The notes under the pieces were generated by a model. That model saw nothing but the letters and a program-made list of their open reading frames with translations, was not told the DNA's origin and did no database searches. A DNA stretch of 64,000 nucleotides, taken from NCBI RefSeq assembly GCF_030848475.1, contig NZ_JAVDDS010000010.1, forward strand, positions 38,662 through 102,661, given 5' to 3'. The stretch is from Herbivorax alkaliphila. Lineage in GTDB: Bacteria; Bacillota; Clostridia; Acetivibrionales; Acetivibrionaceae. The translations under genes were made by a program, and so were the position numbers. Of the stretch, positions 48,635 to 57,821 are shown one piece after another; the first letter of the stretch is position 1, and each line of letters starts with the position of its first letter.

Positions 48635-48664
48635 CTTCAGGTGGAGATTGTACTCCACCTGAGG
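48635..48664. repeat. Strong hairpin after ftsZ
   Basis: CTTCAGGTGGAG (48635-48646) pairs with CTCCACCTGAGG (48653-48664, one G-T wobble) around a six-base loop, 31 bp after the ftsZ stop. There is no U-tract on the ftsZ strand. It has the same stem length, loop length and GGTGGAG core as the hairpin after flgE (25012-25041). Confidence 0.75.
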
Positions 48665-48695
48665 CTAAGATTTTTAAACCCTAGTTAAACATTAA

Positions 48696-49793
48696 CTATT
48701 TAAATTTGTTTCTTCTTAAGAATGTAGGAATTTCTAATTCATCCACCTCTGACTGACTTGCGACAGGCTCCTCATTATCAGCAGTCTGTGGTCTTTCTTT
48801 TTCACCTACTGTAGACTTTTCGGGTTTCTTTATTACAGGTGCTTTATCAAAACCTGTTGCAATAACAGTAATCAATATTTCTTCTTTCAGATTTTCGTCA
48901 ATAACAGCACCAAAAATAATATTTGCATCTGGGTCTGCAGATTTTTGTACTAATTCTGCAGCAGTGTTAACCTCAAACAGTCCTAAATCAGCACCACCTG
49001 TAATGTTTAAAAGAACTCCTCTGGCTCCTTCAATAGAGGTTTCTAAAAGTGGACTTTGTATTGCTTGTTTAGCAGCCTCTTCAGCCCTGCTTTCACCTGA
49101 TGCTCTTCCTATTCCCATATGAGCAAGTCCTGTATCCAACATAATAGTCTTAACATCTGCAAAGTCCAGATTTACCAACCCAGGAACAGCAATTAAATCA
49201 GATATACCTTGTACACCTTGTCTTAAAACATCATCAGCAATTTTAAATGCATCAACAATGGATGTTTTCTTTTCTGCAATCTGTAAAAGTCTATCATTAG
49301 GTATTGTAACCAACGTATCCACAGTGGTTTTTAAAGTTTCAACTCCTCTTTCAGCATGTTGCATTCTCTTTCTTCCTTCAAACATGAAAGGTTTGGTTAC
49401 CACTCCTACAGTAAGTATTCCCATTTCTTTTGCAATCTCAGCAACTATTGGTGCTGCTCCTGTTCCAGTTCCTCCACCCATACCTGCTGTTACAAAAACC
49501 ATATCGGCACCTTTTACTGCCTCTGCAATCTCATCCTTGCTCTCATTAGCAGCCTTTTCACCAATCTCAGGATTTGCTCCTGCTCCAAGTCCTTTTGTCA
49601 GCTTGTCCCCAATCTGAATCTTAGTATTTGCCTTAGATAAAAGTAAAGCTTGTTTATCAGTATTTACAGATATGAATTCAACACCACGAAGTCCTGCAGC
49701 AATCATTCTGTTAACTGCATTATTTCCGCCGCCACCAACACCTACAACTCTTATTTGTGCAAATTGTTCCATATCAACATCAAATTCCAGCAA
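48696..49793 (-). CDS. ftsZ: Cell division protein FtsZ
   Basis: A 365-residue tubulin-like GTPase forming the division ring. [14 protein letters not shown] and the tubulin signature [10 protein letters not shown] (about 107) are present, as is the C-terminal peptide [15 protein letters not shown] that binds FtsA/SepF. The start is a TTG at 49791-49793 ([10 protein letters not shown]), eight bases after AAGGGGG; the N-terminus aligns well with Bacillus FtsZ. Upstream is ftsA, with a 367-bp gap. Confidence 0.98.
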   Translation of the reverse strand: MLEFDVDMEQFAQIRVVGVGGGGNNAVNRMIAAGLRGVEFISVNTDKQALLLSKANTKIQIGDKLTKGLGAGANPEIGEKAANESKDEIAEAVKGADMVFVTAGMGGGTGTGAAPIVAEIAKEMGILTVGVVTKPFMFEGRKRMQHAERGVETLKTTVDTLVTIPNDRLLQIAEKKTSIVDAFKIADDVLRQGVQGISDLIAVPGLVNLDFADVKTIMLDTGLAHMGIGRASGESRAEEAAKQAIQSPLLETSIEGARGVLLNITGGADLGLFEVNTAAELVQKSADPDANIIFGAVIDENLKEEILITVIATGFDKAPVIKKPEKSTVGEKERPQTADNEEPVASQSEVDELEIPTFLRRNKFK

Positions 49794-50160
49794 CTTTAAT
49801 CCCCCTTCTTCTCATTTGTAATTGCACTAACTATCCAATACTATTTTATACAAATTTTCAAGATATTATTTTCTAATCACCATCACTTACACACTTTCCC
49901 TTAGTATTAAATAATATATTATTATTGCGTTTAACGCAAGATTGTATTTTAAATTTTATATGCTTTTTTGTGTTTTTATTACATTAAGACTGTTCTAAAA
50001 GGCAAAATACTATGAATGAAATAAATATTACATATTTATGGATTATTCAAACAGTTAACGTAAACTTTAATATATATCGGATTATTTTCAGATAACATTA
50101 CAATATTCTTAATAATATTTATTATAATACAAAAACAATATTTGGAAAATAGCTATAACT
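49794..50160. other. ftsA-ftsZ intergenic region
   Basis: 367 bp without a gene, unusually long for ftsA-ftsZ. It contains a 15-bp palindrome TTGCGTTTAACGCAA (49925-49939) that could be an operator. The region is very AT-rich and probably carries an ftsZ promoter, but no hexamer pair stands out. Confidence 0.4.
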
Positions 50161-51396
50161 CTAAAACAATCCAGTAAAAAATTTATAAATCTTTTTTAAA
50201 AGTCTAAACTTTTGTTTTGGCTTTTCTGGTATCTTATTCTTGCTCTCATTATCCTTTTTACTCATTTTCATTCTCTTAGCAACATACTTTACCGTGCCAA
50301 TAGAGGTTAAAAACTCAGGCTTTGAAACACCAGGTACTTTGTGGCTAGCTACCCTCACAGGATAACCAAATACTTCATATGCCAGCTGCATATTACCATC
50401 AACATATGAAATTCCTCCACCTGCTAAAACAATACTTCCATCAAAACCATTTAATGCTTCATTTTTTTCTAATAATTCTTTACATAAGTAAAAAATTTCA
50501 TGTACTCTTGCTTCAATTATTTCAATAACTTCTGATACCCTTATCTCTCTTTTTTTATTCTCATTTATATCATTAACACTAATTTCATAATCATTCTTGA
50601 TAAGAGAGGTAAGAGCCAACTCATACTCTCTTTTTAGTTTTTCAGCTTCTTCTAAAGATATTCTAAGACCAATTGATATATCATTTGTTATATGAGCCCC
50701 TCCAACAGGCAGTGAATCATAAAAGACCACTCTTTCATTTTTAAATAAAGAAACATTTGTTATGCTTCCACCTATATCAATTAATACAACTCCCATTTCC
50801 TTTTCCTGAGAAGTTAAAGATAATTCGCTTATGGCTAAGGCCTCAACAATAATTCCCTCAACTTCTACATTTGCTTTCTCCATGCTTTTTACTATGTTTT
50901 GAACAGAAGTAATCTTGCCAGCTATAATATCAGCTTCAACTTCAAGTTTACCCCCTGACATACCCAATGGATCCACAATCTCATCGCACCCATCTACAAT
51001 ATATTGACTGGGTATAACATCTATAATCTGACGATCTTTAGGGAAATTCACTTTCTCTACATTAAATAAAACTCTCTCAATATCTTTTTTTGTAATTTCA
51101 TGTTCAGAATTTGAAGTCTCTACTGAGCTTTTGTTAGAAACTATGCTTACTTGATTACCCATTATATTAACATATGCAGAATTAATCTCAATGTTTTTAA
51201 TAGCTCTAATTTCTGAAATACAACTACTTATAATGCTAGATGCTTCATCTATATCAACAATTACTCCTTTTTTTACACAATTACAGGGCTTCATTGATTT
51301 ACCCAAAACTTCAATATTTTTAAATCTATTCACTTTAGCTACCACAGCACAAACTTTTGATGTACCAATATCAATACAACATATTATATCATCCAC
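50161..51396 (-). CDS. ftsA: Cell division protein FtsA
   Basis: A 411-residue actin-like protein tethering FtsZ to the membrane. The phosphate-1 loop is CIDIGTSKVCAVVAK, the SHS2 domain spans about 85-165, phosphate-2 is VVLIDIGGSITNVSLF and the adenosine motif is SIVLAGGGISYVDG. A C-terminal amphipathic helix (KFRLLKKIYKFFTGLF) provides membrane attachment. The start is a GTG at 51394-51396, eight bases after GGAGG. Confidence 0.93.
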   Translation of the reverse strand: MDDIICCIDIGTSKVCAVVAKVNRFKNIEVLGKSMKPCNCVKKGVIVDIDEASSIISSCISEIRAIKNIEINSAYVNIMGNQVSIVSNKSSVETSNSEHEITKKDIERVLFNVEKVNFPKDRQIIDVIPSQYIVDGCDEIVDPLGMSGGKLEVEADIIAGKITSVQNIVKSMEKANVEVEGIIVEALAISELSLTSQEKEMGVVLIDIGGSITNVSLFKNERVVFYDSLPVGGAHITNDISIGLRISLEEAEKLKREYELALTSLIKNDYEISVNDINENKKREIRVSEVIEIIEARVHEIFYLCKELLEKNEALNGFDGSIVLAGGGISYVDGNMQLAYEVFGYPVRVASHKVPGVSKPEFLTSIGTVKYVAKRMKMSKKDNESKNKIPEKPKQKFRLLKKIYKFFTGLF

Positions 51397-51566
51397 TTAT
51401 GTAGCCTCCTAAACAATTTCATCTATTTTAATTTACTCAAAAACAAATACATAACACATCTCTTTAAAGCTACCTATATTTAATATATATTGACAGAAGC
51501 TTACTTTTATTATACTTTATATTTAAATATTTTTAAAATATCTATCTTTTTTAGATAATATAAATC

Positions 51567-51929
51567 TTAAACATTATCATTTACTATATTATCTTTTTTT
51601 CTGTTTTTATTCAATAGAAATCTTCGAATTCTAGCAAAATTTAAAAATAATCTATTTCCAAAAGCAAAAACTGCTGCTAAATGTAACTGTATGCCCAATT
51701 TATCTCCAATATAAGCTAACCCCGCTGCAAGTATAGCATTGCCAAAAAAACCTGTGAGAAATATTTTCATTTTAAAACTTCCCCTAAGACTTGAATAAAT
51801 CCCTCCAAAAACCGAGTCTAGTGCAGCAAGTATAGCTACTGCCACATAGCTTGAATACTCAGGCGGAATGTCAAAAGGAATAAAAATTCCCAGTATAATC
51901 CCAATTATTAAACCTAGCAATGGAACCAT
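51567..51929 (-). CDS. sbp: Small basic protein Sbp (DUF1290 family)
   Basis: A 120-residue membrane protein with three hydrophobic segments. The conserved region is GLIIGIILGIFIPFDIP, SSYVAVAILAALDSVFGGIY and FGNAILAAGLAYIGDKLGI. It regularly sits between ftsQ/divIB and ftsA-ftsZ in Firmicutes, as here. Function not established. Confidence 0.9.
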   Translation of the reverse strand: MVPLLGLIIGIILGIFIPFDIPPEYSSYVAVAILAALDSVFGGIYSSLRGSFKMKIFLTGFFGNAILAAGLAYIGDKLGIQLHLAAVFAFGNRLFLNFARIRRFLLNKNRKKDNIVNDNV

Positions 51930-51989
51930 TAGTTTTCTCCTTTTCTATTGTATTTTTTAATGTAGTAAATTATATACTATCACGTTGCA

Positions 51990-52823
51990 TCATTCAGGTA
52001 TAAAAGTAGGACTGTCACCTGTCGTTAAGTCTAAATATCCCTTTTTATCCTTATCAATATTATTGAAAAAAATTTCCTCTAAAAGTACAATTGTATATTC
52101 ATCTATTTGACTATATGCACCTAAATTAACTGTTATCCTTGAATCAAGAAAAATCAAAATATTATCCAAGTCCTCAACATCAACATTTGATATATATTCG
52201 TCTAAGCCTTTGACATAATCTTTGTCTTCATTTGTTTTTTTTACAAAATCTATAGTGTCAAAAACTCTGTTAAAAGCATCTATACCTTTTATATTATTCG
52301 ATCTAAGCATTTGTCCTAATCTATAACCATTTACATCTAGACCCTCAATAACAGGCAAAACCTCTTTGTATTTTTCATTTTCTGCATCAACGACATAGCC
52401 TTCACTGTCAATTATAAGACTTGTACTAATATATGGAACTACAGCAACTGGCTCCCTTTCTGTAATTGTTATTTTAACTACTCCAGGATAAGCCATTCTA
52501 ACAACAACATCTTTTACGTATGAACACCTGCTCAATATATTATTCTCTGACTGTGTTGATCTAAATGTCAATATACCTTTAATATCAGCACCTATTTCTT
52601 TAAACCAATTGACACCATATGGCATTCTTGATGCTTCAACCACTTCACTGTTATTATAATGCTTATTGCCATAAACTTCAATGCTATTTATATAAAATAA
52701 TGGAGATAACGCAAGACCAACTATTAGCACAGCTATAAATATAATGCAAAAAAAATTCTTAATAATTTTTTTATTCTTTTGTTTTTTTTTCTCTTTTTTA
52801 TTTAAAGTCCCACTTTTTTTCAT
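51990..52823 (-). CDS. ftsQ: Cell division protein FtsQ/DivIB
   Basis: A 277-residue bitopic protein with a very basic cytoplasmic start (KKEKKKQKNKKIIKN), one membrane helix (about 25-46) and a POTRA domain beginning FYINSIEVYGNKHYNNSEVV, followed by the FtsQ beta domain (VKITITEREPVAVVPYIST). It is part of the divisome FtsQLB complex. Upstream is a broken murA, so the gene may now depend on the promoter at 53841-53869. Confidence 0.92.
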   Translation of the reverse strand: MKKSGTLNKKEKKKQKNKKIIKNFFCIIFIAVLIVGLALSPLFYINSIEVYGNKHYNNSEVVEASRMPYGVNWFKEIGADIKGILTFRSTQSENNILSRCSYVKDVVVRMAYPGVVKITITEREPVAVVPYISTSLIIDSEGYVVDAENEKYKEVLPVIEGLDVNGYRLGQMLRSNNIKGIDAFNRVFDTIDFVKKTNEDKDYVKGLDEYISNVDVEDLDNILIFLDSRITVNLGAYSQIDEYTIVLLEEIFFNNIDKDKKGYLDLTTGDSPTFIPE

Positions 52824-52833
52824 TTGTATTCCC

Positions 52834-53823
52834 TCATTCTTCTCTTTTTATTAAAGCACCAACACCTGAGAGCTTTACTTCAATATCTTCATATCCTCTA
52901 TCTATGTGCTTTATACCACTTATTACTGTTTTTCCATCAGCTGCAAGAGCAGCTAAAACCAATGCAGCTCCCCCTCTTAAGTCCCTTGCATAGACGTTTG
53001 CTCCAGTAAGCTTTCTTACACCTCTTATTACAGCAAGACGGCCTTCTAATTTAATATCTGCCCCCATTCTGATAAGTTCTTCAACATGTTTATATCTGTT
53101 ATCAAAAATAGTTTCAACAACAATGCTGGTACCTTTAGCAATTGACAAAAGCGACACAAACTGGGACTGCATATCTGTTGGAAAACCTGGATAAGGCAAA
53201 GTTCTAATCACATCTATTGACCTTGGTCTTGCAGGTCCATAAATATGTATTGAATTTCTTTTTAAATCAATGCAACATCCGCATTCCCTTAAGTATGATA
53301 TAACTGAGGTTATATACTCTGACGCAACATTTTTTAAAGTAATATCCCCCCCTGTGATTCCAGCCATTACTAAATATGTACCTGCAACAATTCTATCAGG
53401 TATTACTTTGTGTTCTACACTGTTGAGTTTTTTATAATTTCCTTGAATTCTAATTACACTTGTTCCTGCTCCTGAAACTTTAACTCCCATTTTTATTAAA
53501 AAATTTTGAAGATCAATTATTTCAGGTTCTTTTGCTGCCTGACGTATTACAGTATCTCCTTCTGAAAATACAGCTGCAAGCATTATATTTTCTGTAGCTC
53601 CCACGCTAGGAAAATCCAGCTGTATATCACAACTTTTCATTTTATCAGCTTCACAATACAAAAAACCATGATGTGCATCATGCACCTTTACACCCATTTT
53701 CCTCAAGGCTTTAATATGCATATCTATCGGTCTTGGGCCTATTTCGCACCCACCTGGATGGGTAAGTTTACTGGCACAAATATATCTATACCGCCCTACA
53801 TTAATCTGGCAACTCTTTTTTAA
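52834..53823 (-). pseudogene. murA: 5'-truncated murA (UDP-GlcNAc 1-carboxyvinyltransferase)
   Basis: The reading frame encodes the last ~75% of MurA. The active-site cysteine loop is visible as HPGGCEIGPRPID, with FPSVGATENIMLAA, GPARPRSIDVIRTLPYPGFP and the C-terminal GGAALVLAALAADG and HIDRGYEDIE. The first ~100 residues, including the conserved Lys-Asn near position 22, are missing: the frame closes at a TGA (53824-53826) only about 23 codons before the cysteine loop. The only ATG in frame (53721) lies after the loop and has no ribosome site, and no GTG/TTG precedes it. It is therefore probably non-functional as MurA. An intact copy should exist elsewhere. Confidence 0.8.
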
Positions 53824-53840
53824 TCAATACCTATTTTTAT

Positions 53841-53869
53841 ATTTTATCACTTCATAAAATACGTATCAA
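53841..53869 (-). promoter_or_regulatory. Sigma-A-type promoter upstream of truncated murA
   Basis: Minus strand TTGATA (53869-53864), 17-bp spacer, TAAAAT (53846-53841). It could drive the murA remnant, ftsQ and sbp. Confidence 0.55.
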
Positions 53870-53905
53870 ATGTTTTTTTAGGGAAATACTCTCCTATAAA
53901 AAAAC

Positions 53906-53936
53906 TTGTACATAAGCAAACTGTTTGTGTTATAAT
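53906..53936 (+). promoter_or_regulatory. Promoter of murT-gatD
   Basis: TTGTAC (53906-53911), 19-bp spacer, TATAAT (53931-53936), about 38 bp before murT and back-to-back with the murA-side promoter. Confidence 0.55.
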
Positions 53937-53974
53937 CTTTAGGGATAAAAATTTTACTAAAAGCAGGGATGTAG

Positions 53975-55360
53975 ATGAATTTTAAACTTACTTTTACCAT
54001 TATAGTTACTAAATTATTAATTTTTTTATTACGACTTTTAAAACGTGGAGGTACAACCCTTCCTGGGAAAGTTGCACGAAAAATTTTCCCGGAAATAATT
54101 AAGCATATTTCAAAAGACCTTAAAATTATAATGGTTACAGGAACAAATGGTAAAACGACAACAACACACATTATTGGTCAAATACTAAAGGAAAATAAAA
54201 TAGATTACATTACAAATAAATCTGGTGCTAACCTTGTTAGTGGTATAATAACTACATTGATTGACTCTGTCAATCTATCTGGAAAAACCAAATATAAAAC
54301 TGCACTAATTGAAATTGATGAAGCCATATTTAATGTAATAACCAATGACATACAACCAGATATTTTGGTTGTAACAAACTTTTTTAGAGATCAGTTAGAT
54401 CGATTTGGTGAGCTGTATTCAACTTTACGCAAGGTAAAATCCGGAATAGAAAAATCACCTAAAGCTAAGCTTATTTTAAATGCAGATGATTCACTATGTG
54501 CTTCATTAGCTAAAAATCATAATGGAAAAGTCTTATACTATGGCTTTGCCCAAAATGCTTATGAAGGCAGCGAAAGTCTTTTAAATTCAGATGCTGTTTT
54601 TTGTATCTACTGTATGAACAAATATCACTACAAAAATAGGGTTTATGGACATTTAGGTACATTTGAATGTCCCTCTTGCGGATATAAGCGTCCTCAATCT
54701 GATATAAACTGTTTAAAGGTTGAAGAGCTCAACAGTTCACATACAACGCTAGATATTTCAATAAGTGGAAATCAAAATCATAAGGCAAAAATTAACCTTC
54801 CAGGTCTTTACAATGCATATAATGCACTAGCAGCAGTATCATGCGGACATGCTCTAAACCTTTCTTCTAAAAGCATTATATCTTCTCTTGAAAATTTTGA
54901 GTGTGGATTTGGAAGAATGGAAACTATTGAGGCTTATGGTAAAGCTATTAAATTAATTCTTGTAAAAAACCCTACAGGATTTAATCAAGTAATTAATTTT
55001 CTTTTAACTGAAACAAAACAAAGCGAAATAGCTTTTGTTATAAATGATAAACTTGCAGACGGAACAGATATTTCATGGCTTTGGGATGTAGACTTAGAAG
55101 AGCTTATGAAAATTCAGGAAAATGTTTCTTCCTTCTATGCTTCTGGAATCAGAGCAGAAGATATGGCTGTAAGACTTAAATATGCAGGAATTTTCAGTGA
55201 TAAAATAAAAATTGTAAAAGACTATGAAGAACTTATTGAAAAAGGGCTTTCAAACACCTTGAAAGGGCATAGTTTTTATATACTTCCTACTTATACAGCA
55301 ATGCTTGACATAAGAAATTTTTTAAAGAAAAAATTTGGATTAAAGGAGTTTTGGAGATAA
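53975..55360 (+). CDS. murT: Lipid II isoglutaminyl synthase subunit MurT
   Basis: A 461-residue Mur-ligase-like protein that, with GatD, amidates the alpha-carboxyl of D-glutamate in lipid II. The ATP loop is VTGTNGKTTTTH (about 54-65), the central domain contains a four-cysteine zinc ribbon (Cys210, Cys213, Cys232, Cys235), and the C-terminal DUF1727 domain ends with FYILPTYTAMLDIR. An N-terminal hydrophobic stretch (about 5-22) may touch the membrane. It starts with ATG after AGGGATG and is followed one base later by gatD. Confidence 0.95.
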   Translation: MNFKLTFTIIVTKLLIFLLRLLKRGGTTLPGKVARKIFPEIIKHISKDLKIIMVTGTNGKTTTTHIIGQILKENKIDYITNKSGANLVSGIITTLIDSVNLSGKTKYKTALIEIDEAIFNVITNDIQPDILVVTNFFRDQLDRFGELYSTLRKVKSGIEKSPKAKLILNADDSLCASLAKNHNGKVLYYGFAQNAYEGSESLLNSDAVFCIYCMNKYHYKNRVYGHLGTFECPSCGYKRPQSDINCLKVEELNSSHTTLDISISGNQNHKAKINLPGLYNAYNALAAVSCGHALNLSSKSIISSLENFECGFGRMETIEAYGKAIKLILVKNPTGFNQVINFLLTETKQSEIAFVINDKLADGTDISWLWDVDLEELMKIQENVSSFYASGIRAEDMAVRLKYAGIFSDKIKIVKDYEELIEKGLSNTLKGHSFYILPTYTAMLDIRNFLKKKFGLKEFWR

Positions 55361-55361
55361 T

Positions 55362-56105
55362 ATGTATGATTTAAATATTTGTCACCTATATCCTGATATA
55401 TTAAATCTTTATGGAGATCGTGGTAATATAATGGCTTTAGAAAAACGCTGCTTTTGGAGAGGTATCAATGTAAACATCTCAAACATTTCTTTAGGTGATA
55501 AATTTGATGCAGAGGAATATGATATTATATTCTTAGGTGGAGGTCAGGATTATGAACAGAAAGTAATTCAAAATGACTTACTTAATGAAAAAGGAGATGA
55601 AATTAAAAATGCTATAAATGCTAACAAAGTATTTTTAGCAATCTGTGGAGGCTATCAAATTCTCGGAAAGTATTATATGACGTGGGATAAAAGAGAGATA
55701 GAGCTTTTAGGAGCATTAGATTTGTGGACAATAGGAAGTAAAGAAAGATTAATAGGAAACTATGTATTTGAGTGTGACTTTTTAATGAATGAAACTTTTG
55801 ATGGAAAAATAGTCGGATTTGAAAATCATGCAGGTAAGACCTATCTTGGAAAAGATGTAAAACCTTTAGGCAAAGTCATCAAGGGATATGGCAACAATGG
55901 TGAAGATGGTTTTGAAGGAGCACTTTATAATAATGTGTATTGTTCATATTCCCATGGAAGTTTACTGCCTAAAAATCCTTCACTAACCGATCACCTTATT
56001 ACTATTGCATTAAGACAAAAATACAAGGACTTTGTATCCTTACAATCTCTAGATGACGATTTTGAAATAAAAGCTCATAATTCAATGATTAAAAGAATTA
56101 TTTAA
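55362..56105 (+). CDS. gatD: Lipid II isoglutaminyl synthase glutaminase subunit GatD
   Basis: A 247-residue CobB/CobQ-type glutamine amidotransferase that supplies ammonia to MurT. The catalytic cysteine is Cys95 in AICGGYQILG and the histidine is about His198 in CSYSHGSLLPKNP. It begins one base after the murT stop, so the complex subunits are cotranslated. A terminator follows directly. Confidence 0.95.
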   Translation: MYDLNICHLYPDILNLYGDRGNIMALEKRCFWRGINVNISNISLGDKFDAEEYDIIFLGGGQDYEQKVIQNDLLNEKGDEIKNAINANKVFLAICGGYQILGKYYMTWDKREIELLGALDLWTIGSKERLIGNYVFECDFLMNETFDGKIVGFENHAGKTYLGKDVKPLGKVIKGYGNNGEDGFEGALYNNVYCSYSHGSLLPKNPSLTDHLITIALRQKYKDFVSLQSLDDDFEIKAHNSMIKRII

Positions 56106-56121
56106 GTTTAGTTCAATGCTA

Positions 56122-56166
56122 TTTAAAAGGACAGGGTAGATAATTTTATCCCCCTGTCCCTTTTAA
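56122..56166. terminator. Bidirectional terminator after gatD
   Basis: TTTAAAAGGACAGGG pairs with CCTGTCCCTTTTAAA around a ~16-base loop; A- and T-tracts flank it on both strands, so it can serve gatD (plus) and the truncated ATPase gene (minus). Confidence 0.85.
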
Positions 56167-56176
56167 ATCCTAATCT

Positions 56177-56980
56177 TTATAAGATTTTTGCCATAGTTGA
56201 CTCTAAACACAATTGAACAGCTTCAAAATCCATATTGGGTATATAATAAGCCTCCATATCATCGTGTATACTCTTTGCTTTAGCAATATTTTTAATTCCT
56301 AAACCCAATAGAAAATCAAAGTTTTGCTTGTTTTCTTCTAGCACCAATTCATTTAAAGAAAACTGTTCAATATACTTGTCAAAATCAATATACTCACTAA
56401 ATTTAATATTTGCACTATGATATTCATTTGAAGTTGTAAATGAAATATCCAGTTCTCTTATTATCAGGTGTTCAAGTTTTGAAGGATTTAGTGCACAATA
56501 AAATGACTCTACATCAAATCCCCTCTCTAAAGCTGCATTTTTTATTTTTTCAAGAAAAACTTCTGTTCCTGTTCCATGTTTTCCACTTACACAATAAATT
56601 TCATCTGTATCTAAAATTGTTGAAAGATAATTCACAAGTCCCTTTGGTGCAATAGCACTTGCAAAAAGTTTTCTGTCCTTCCCCATTTTATCTGATATTT
56701 CTATATCTTTAAAAATGCTATTTATAATTTGGTAACTTTCTTGATTAATTTTAGGAATATTAACGGACTGCTTTATCATCTCAATGTTATCTTCATAAAT
56801 TAAATAAGCAGCTTTTATGTACCTGTACGCTCTTTTAAAACTTTCTCCAACTTCCCTATTGCATTTTATTATTTTATCTTTATTTTTTCTAATTCCATCT
56901 TCATCCCAGAAATCGCCTAAATGAATGATTTCATCGACAGCACCAGGATTTTTAGGATCCACCACATGTGTAGATGTCTC
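56177..56980 (-). pseudogene. N-terminally truncated P-loop ATPase (PRK06851-like)
   Basis: Resembles the C-terminal ~70% of a tandem P-loop protein of the PRK06851 type. The family phrase THVVDPKNPGAVDEIIHLGD is present, but the reading frame is closed by TAA (56981-56983) only ten codons earlier, so the first ATPase domain (about 110 residues) is missing. The second domain has a degenerate Walker A, GKHGTGTE, lacking the usual lysine. The only in-frame start is a GTG at 56965 without a ribosome site. Probably a relic; the break coincides with the accessory segment that begins here. Confidence 0.65.
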
Positions 56981-57342
56981 TTAGGCACAAAGGTGTGGTG
57001 GTTTTAAGTTGGGTGGTGTGAATTTTTGTGAGAATAATATTCCAGAAACTAAAGTTACGCAGTTTAGAGCCTGTAAATACTCCTCGGGGTCGAGCAAATC
57101 TCGCTATCGCTCAGACAATGCTCTCCCTTTCCTCGTCGTATTAACACGCTCTACAACTTGCTCCACAATGTTTCTTCCATATTATTTCTCACAAAAATTT
57201 TCTATCCCCTTCTGATGTGCATTAAATTTGCTTTATTTATGTTATAATTATTAATATTAATGATAGTACAGTTGAAATGTTTATTGATTTCAGAAATAAT
57301 TCTATAATTGAAGAAATGTTAGAATAATATGGAGGTATTTTT
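56981..57342. other. Non-coding junction with MITE-like element
   Basis: 362 bp between the broken ATPase and a small gene. It contains a short stem around 56961-57007 (ACCACA/TGTGGT) and the palindromic element at 57021-57200. Past the element, an open stretch ending at 57324 could encode the tail NDSTVEMFIDFRNNSIIEEM but has no good start. Confidence 0.4.
57021..57200. mobile_element. MITE-like imperfect palindrome (about 180 bp)
   Basis: The ends AATTTTTGTGAGAATAATAT (57021-57040) and ATATTATTTCTCACAAAAAT (57179-57198) are near-perfect inverted repeats. The inner parts also pair (TAGAGC..TGT.AATAC against GTATTAACACGCTCTA), so the whole unit can fold into one long imperfect hairpin. It is less AT-rich than its surroundings and encodes nothing. 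This layout is that of a miniature inverted-repeat element, but no target-site duplication was clearly seen. Confidence 0.7.
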
Positions 57343-57525
57343 ATGGCTTTAATAAATCGCAAAGGATCTATTGTTCTTTCTGGAAAAGACGGAGAAGAAT
57401 TTTCTAAAAAAATGAAAAATCCTGATTCTAAAGTTATGGAAAAGAGCGATAAATTTATAGATGAAGCAAGAAATAAAATGGATGTAATTCGCACTAAAGA
57501 TAAGACTATTATAAGAGTAAAATAG
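57343..57525 (+). CDS. Small hypothetical protein (60 residues)
   Basis: A 60-residue basic, soluble protein beginning MALINRKGSIVLSGKDGEEF and ending KDKTIIRVK. A strong ribosome site GGAGG lies eight bases before the ATG and a clear terminator follows 35 bp after the stop, so it is probably a real single gene. No domain is recognised. It stands alone between a MITE-like element and the accessory cassette; an antitoxin-like or regulatory role is possible but unsupported. Confidence 0.65.
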   Translation: MALINRKGSIVLSGKDGEEFSKKMKNPDSKVMEKSDKFIDEARNKMDVIRTKDKTIIRVK

Positions 57526-57559
57526 AGTACCTACAATTTTATATTTAAATACTAGCCGA

Positions 57560-57589
57560 AACTACTTTTAATTTTGAAAGTAGTTTTTT
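57560..57589 (+). terminator. Terminator after the 60-residue gene
   Basis: AACTACTTT (57560-57568) pairs with AAAGTAGTT (57577-57585), followed by a T-run. Confidence 0.88.
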
Positions 57590-57620
57590 GTTTGTCAAAA
57601 AATCTTTTACGACTTAGTAG

Positions 57621-57821
57621 ACAGAAGTCCCTTCCCTGTATATAAAGGATTATGTAACAATAAAGCCTTTGATATTGGGAGTGAATAGAACTATTGATAT
57701 TCCTTTTGAGGTTGATGCAAAAAATATCGATAATACTCATATTTTCGATGTTTGTAAATATAATTGTCAAAATTGGTATATGCTATTTGACATTTTATTC
57801 TTTTCGGTATACAATTATTGA
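57621..57821 (+). pseudogene. Gene remnant upstream of the accessory cassette
   Basis: A frame open from 57621 to a TGA at 57819-57821 reads as protein-like sequence (IKPLILGVNRTIDIPFEVDA, then DNTHIFDVCKYNC) but has no proper start codon with a ribosome site. It overlaps the promoter at 57787-57815. It may be the tail of a lost gene; the family was not recognised. Otherwise the 580 bp between the terminator and the next gene hold only the promoter and a leader. Confidence 0.3.
57787..57815 (+). promoter_or_regulatory. Sigma-A-type promoter of the accessory cassette
   Basis: TTGACA (57787-57792), 17-bp spacer, TACAAT (57810-57815). It would give a leader of about 285 bases before the AHCY-like gene. 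No known riboswitch was recognised in the leader. Confidence 0.7.

Larger units (their letters stand above)
48155..48695. other. Regulatory region between ftsZ and spoIIGA
   Basis: 541 bp without a gene. It holds, from the ftsZ end, a hairpin (48635-48664), a terminator (48584-48623), a perfect 18-bp palindrome ATGCACTTATAAGTGCAT (48399-48416) of unknown use, and the long-spacer promoter of spoIIGA (48323-48355). Confidence 0.6.

Noticed and set aside
53878..54171. Minus-strand open frame opposite the start of murT
   Set aside because: Overlaps the well-supported murT N-terminus and promoter; composition is not protein-like.
57552..57770. Minus-strand 72-codon frame downstream of the small gene
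   Set aside because: Covers the terminator and a plus-strand remnant; no ribosome site.
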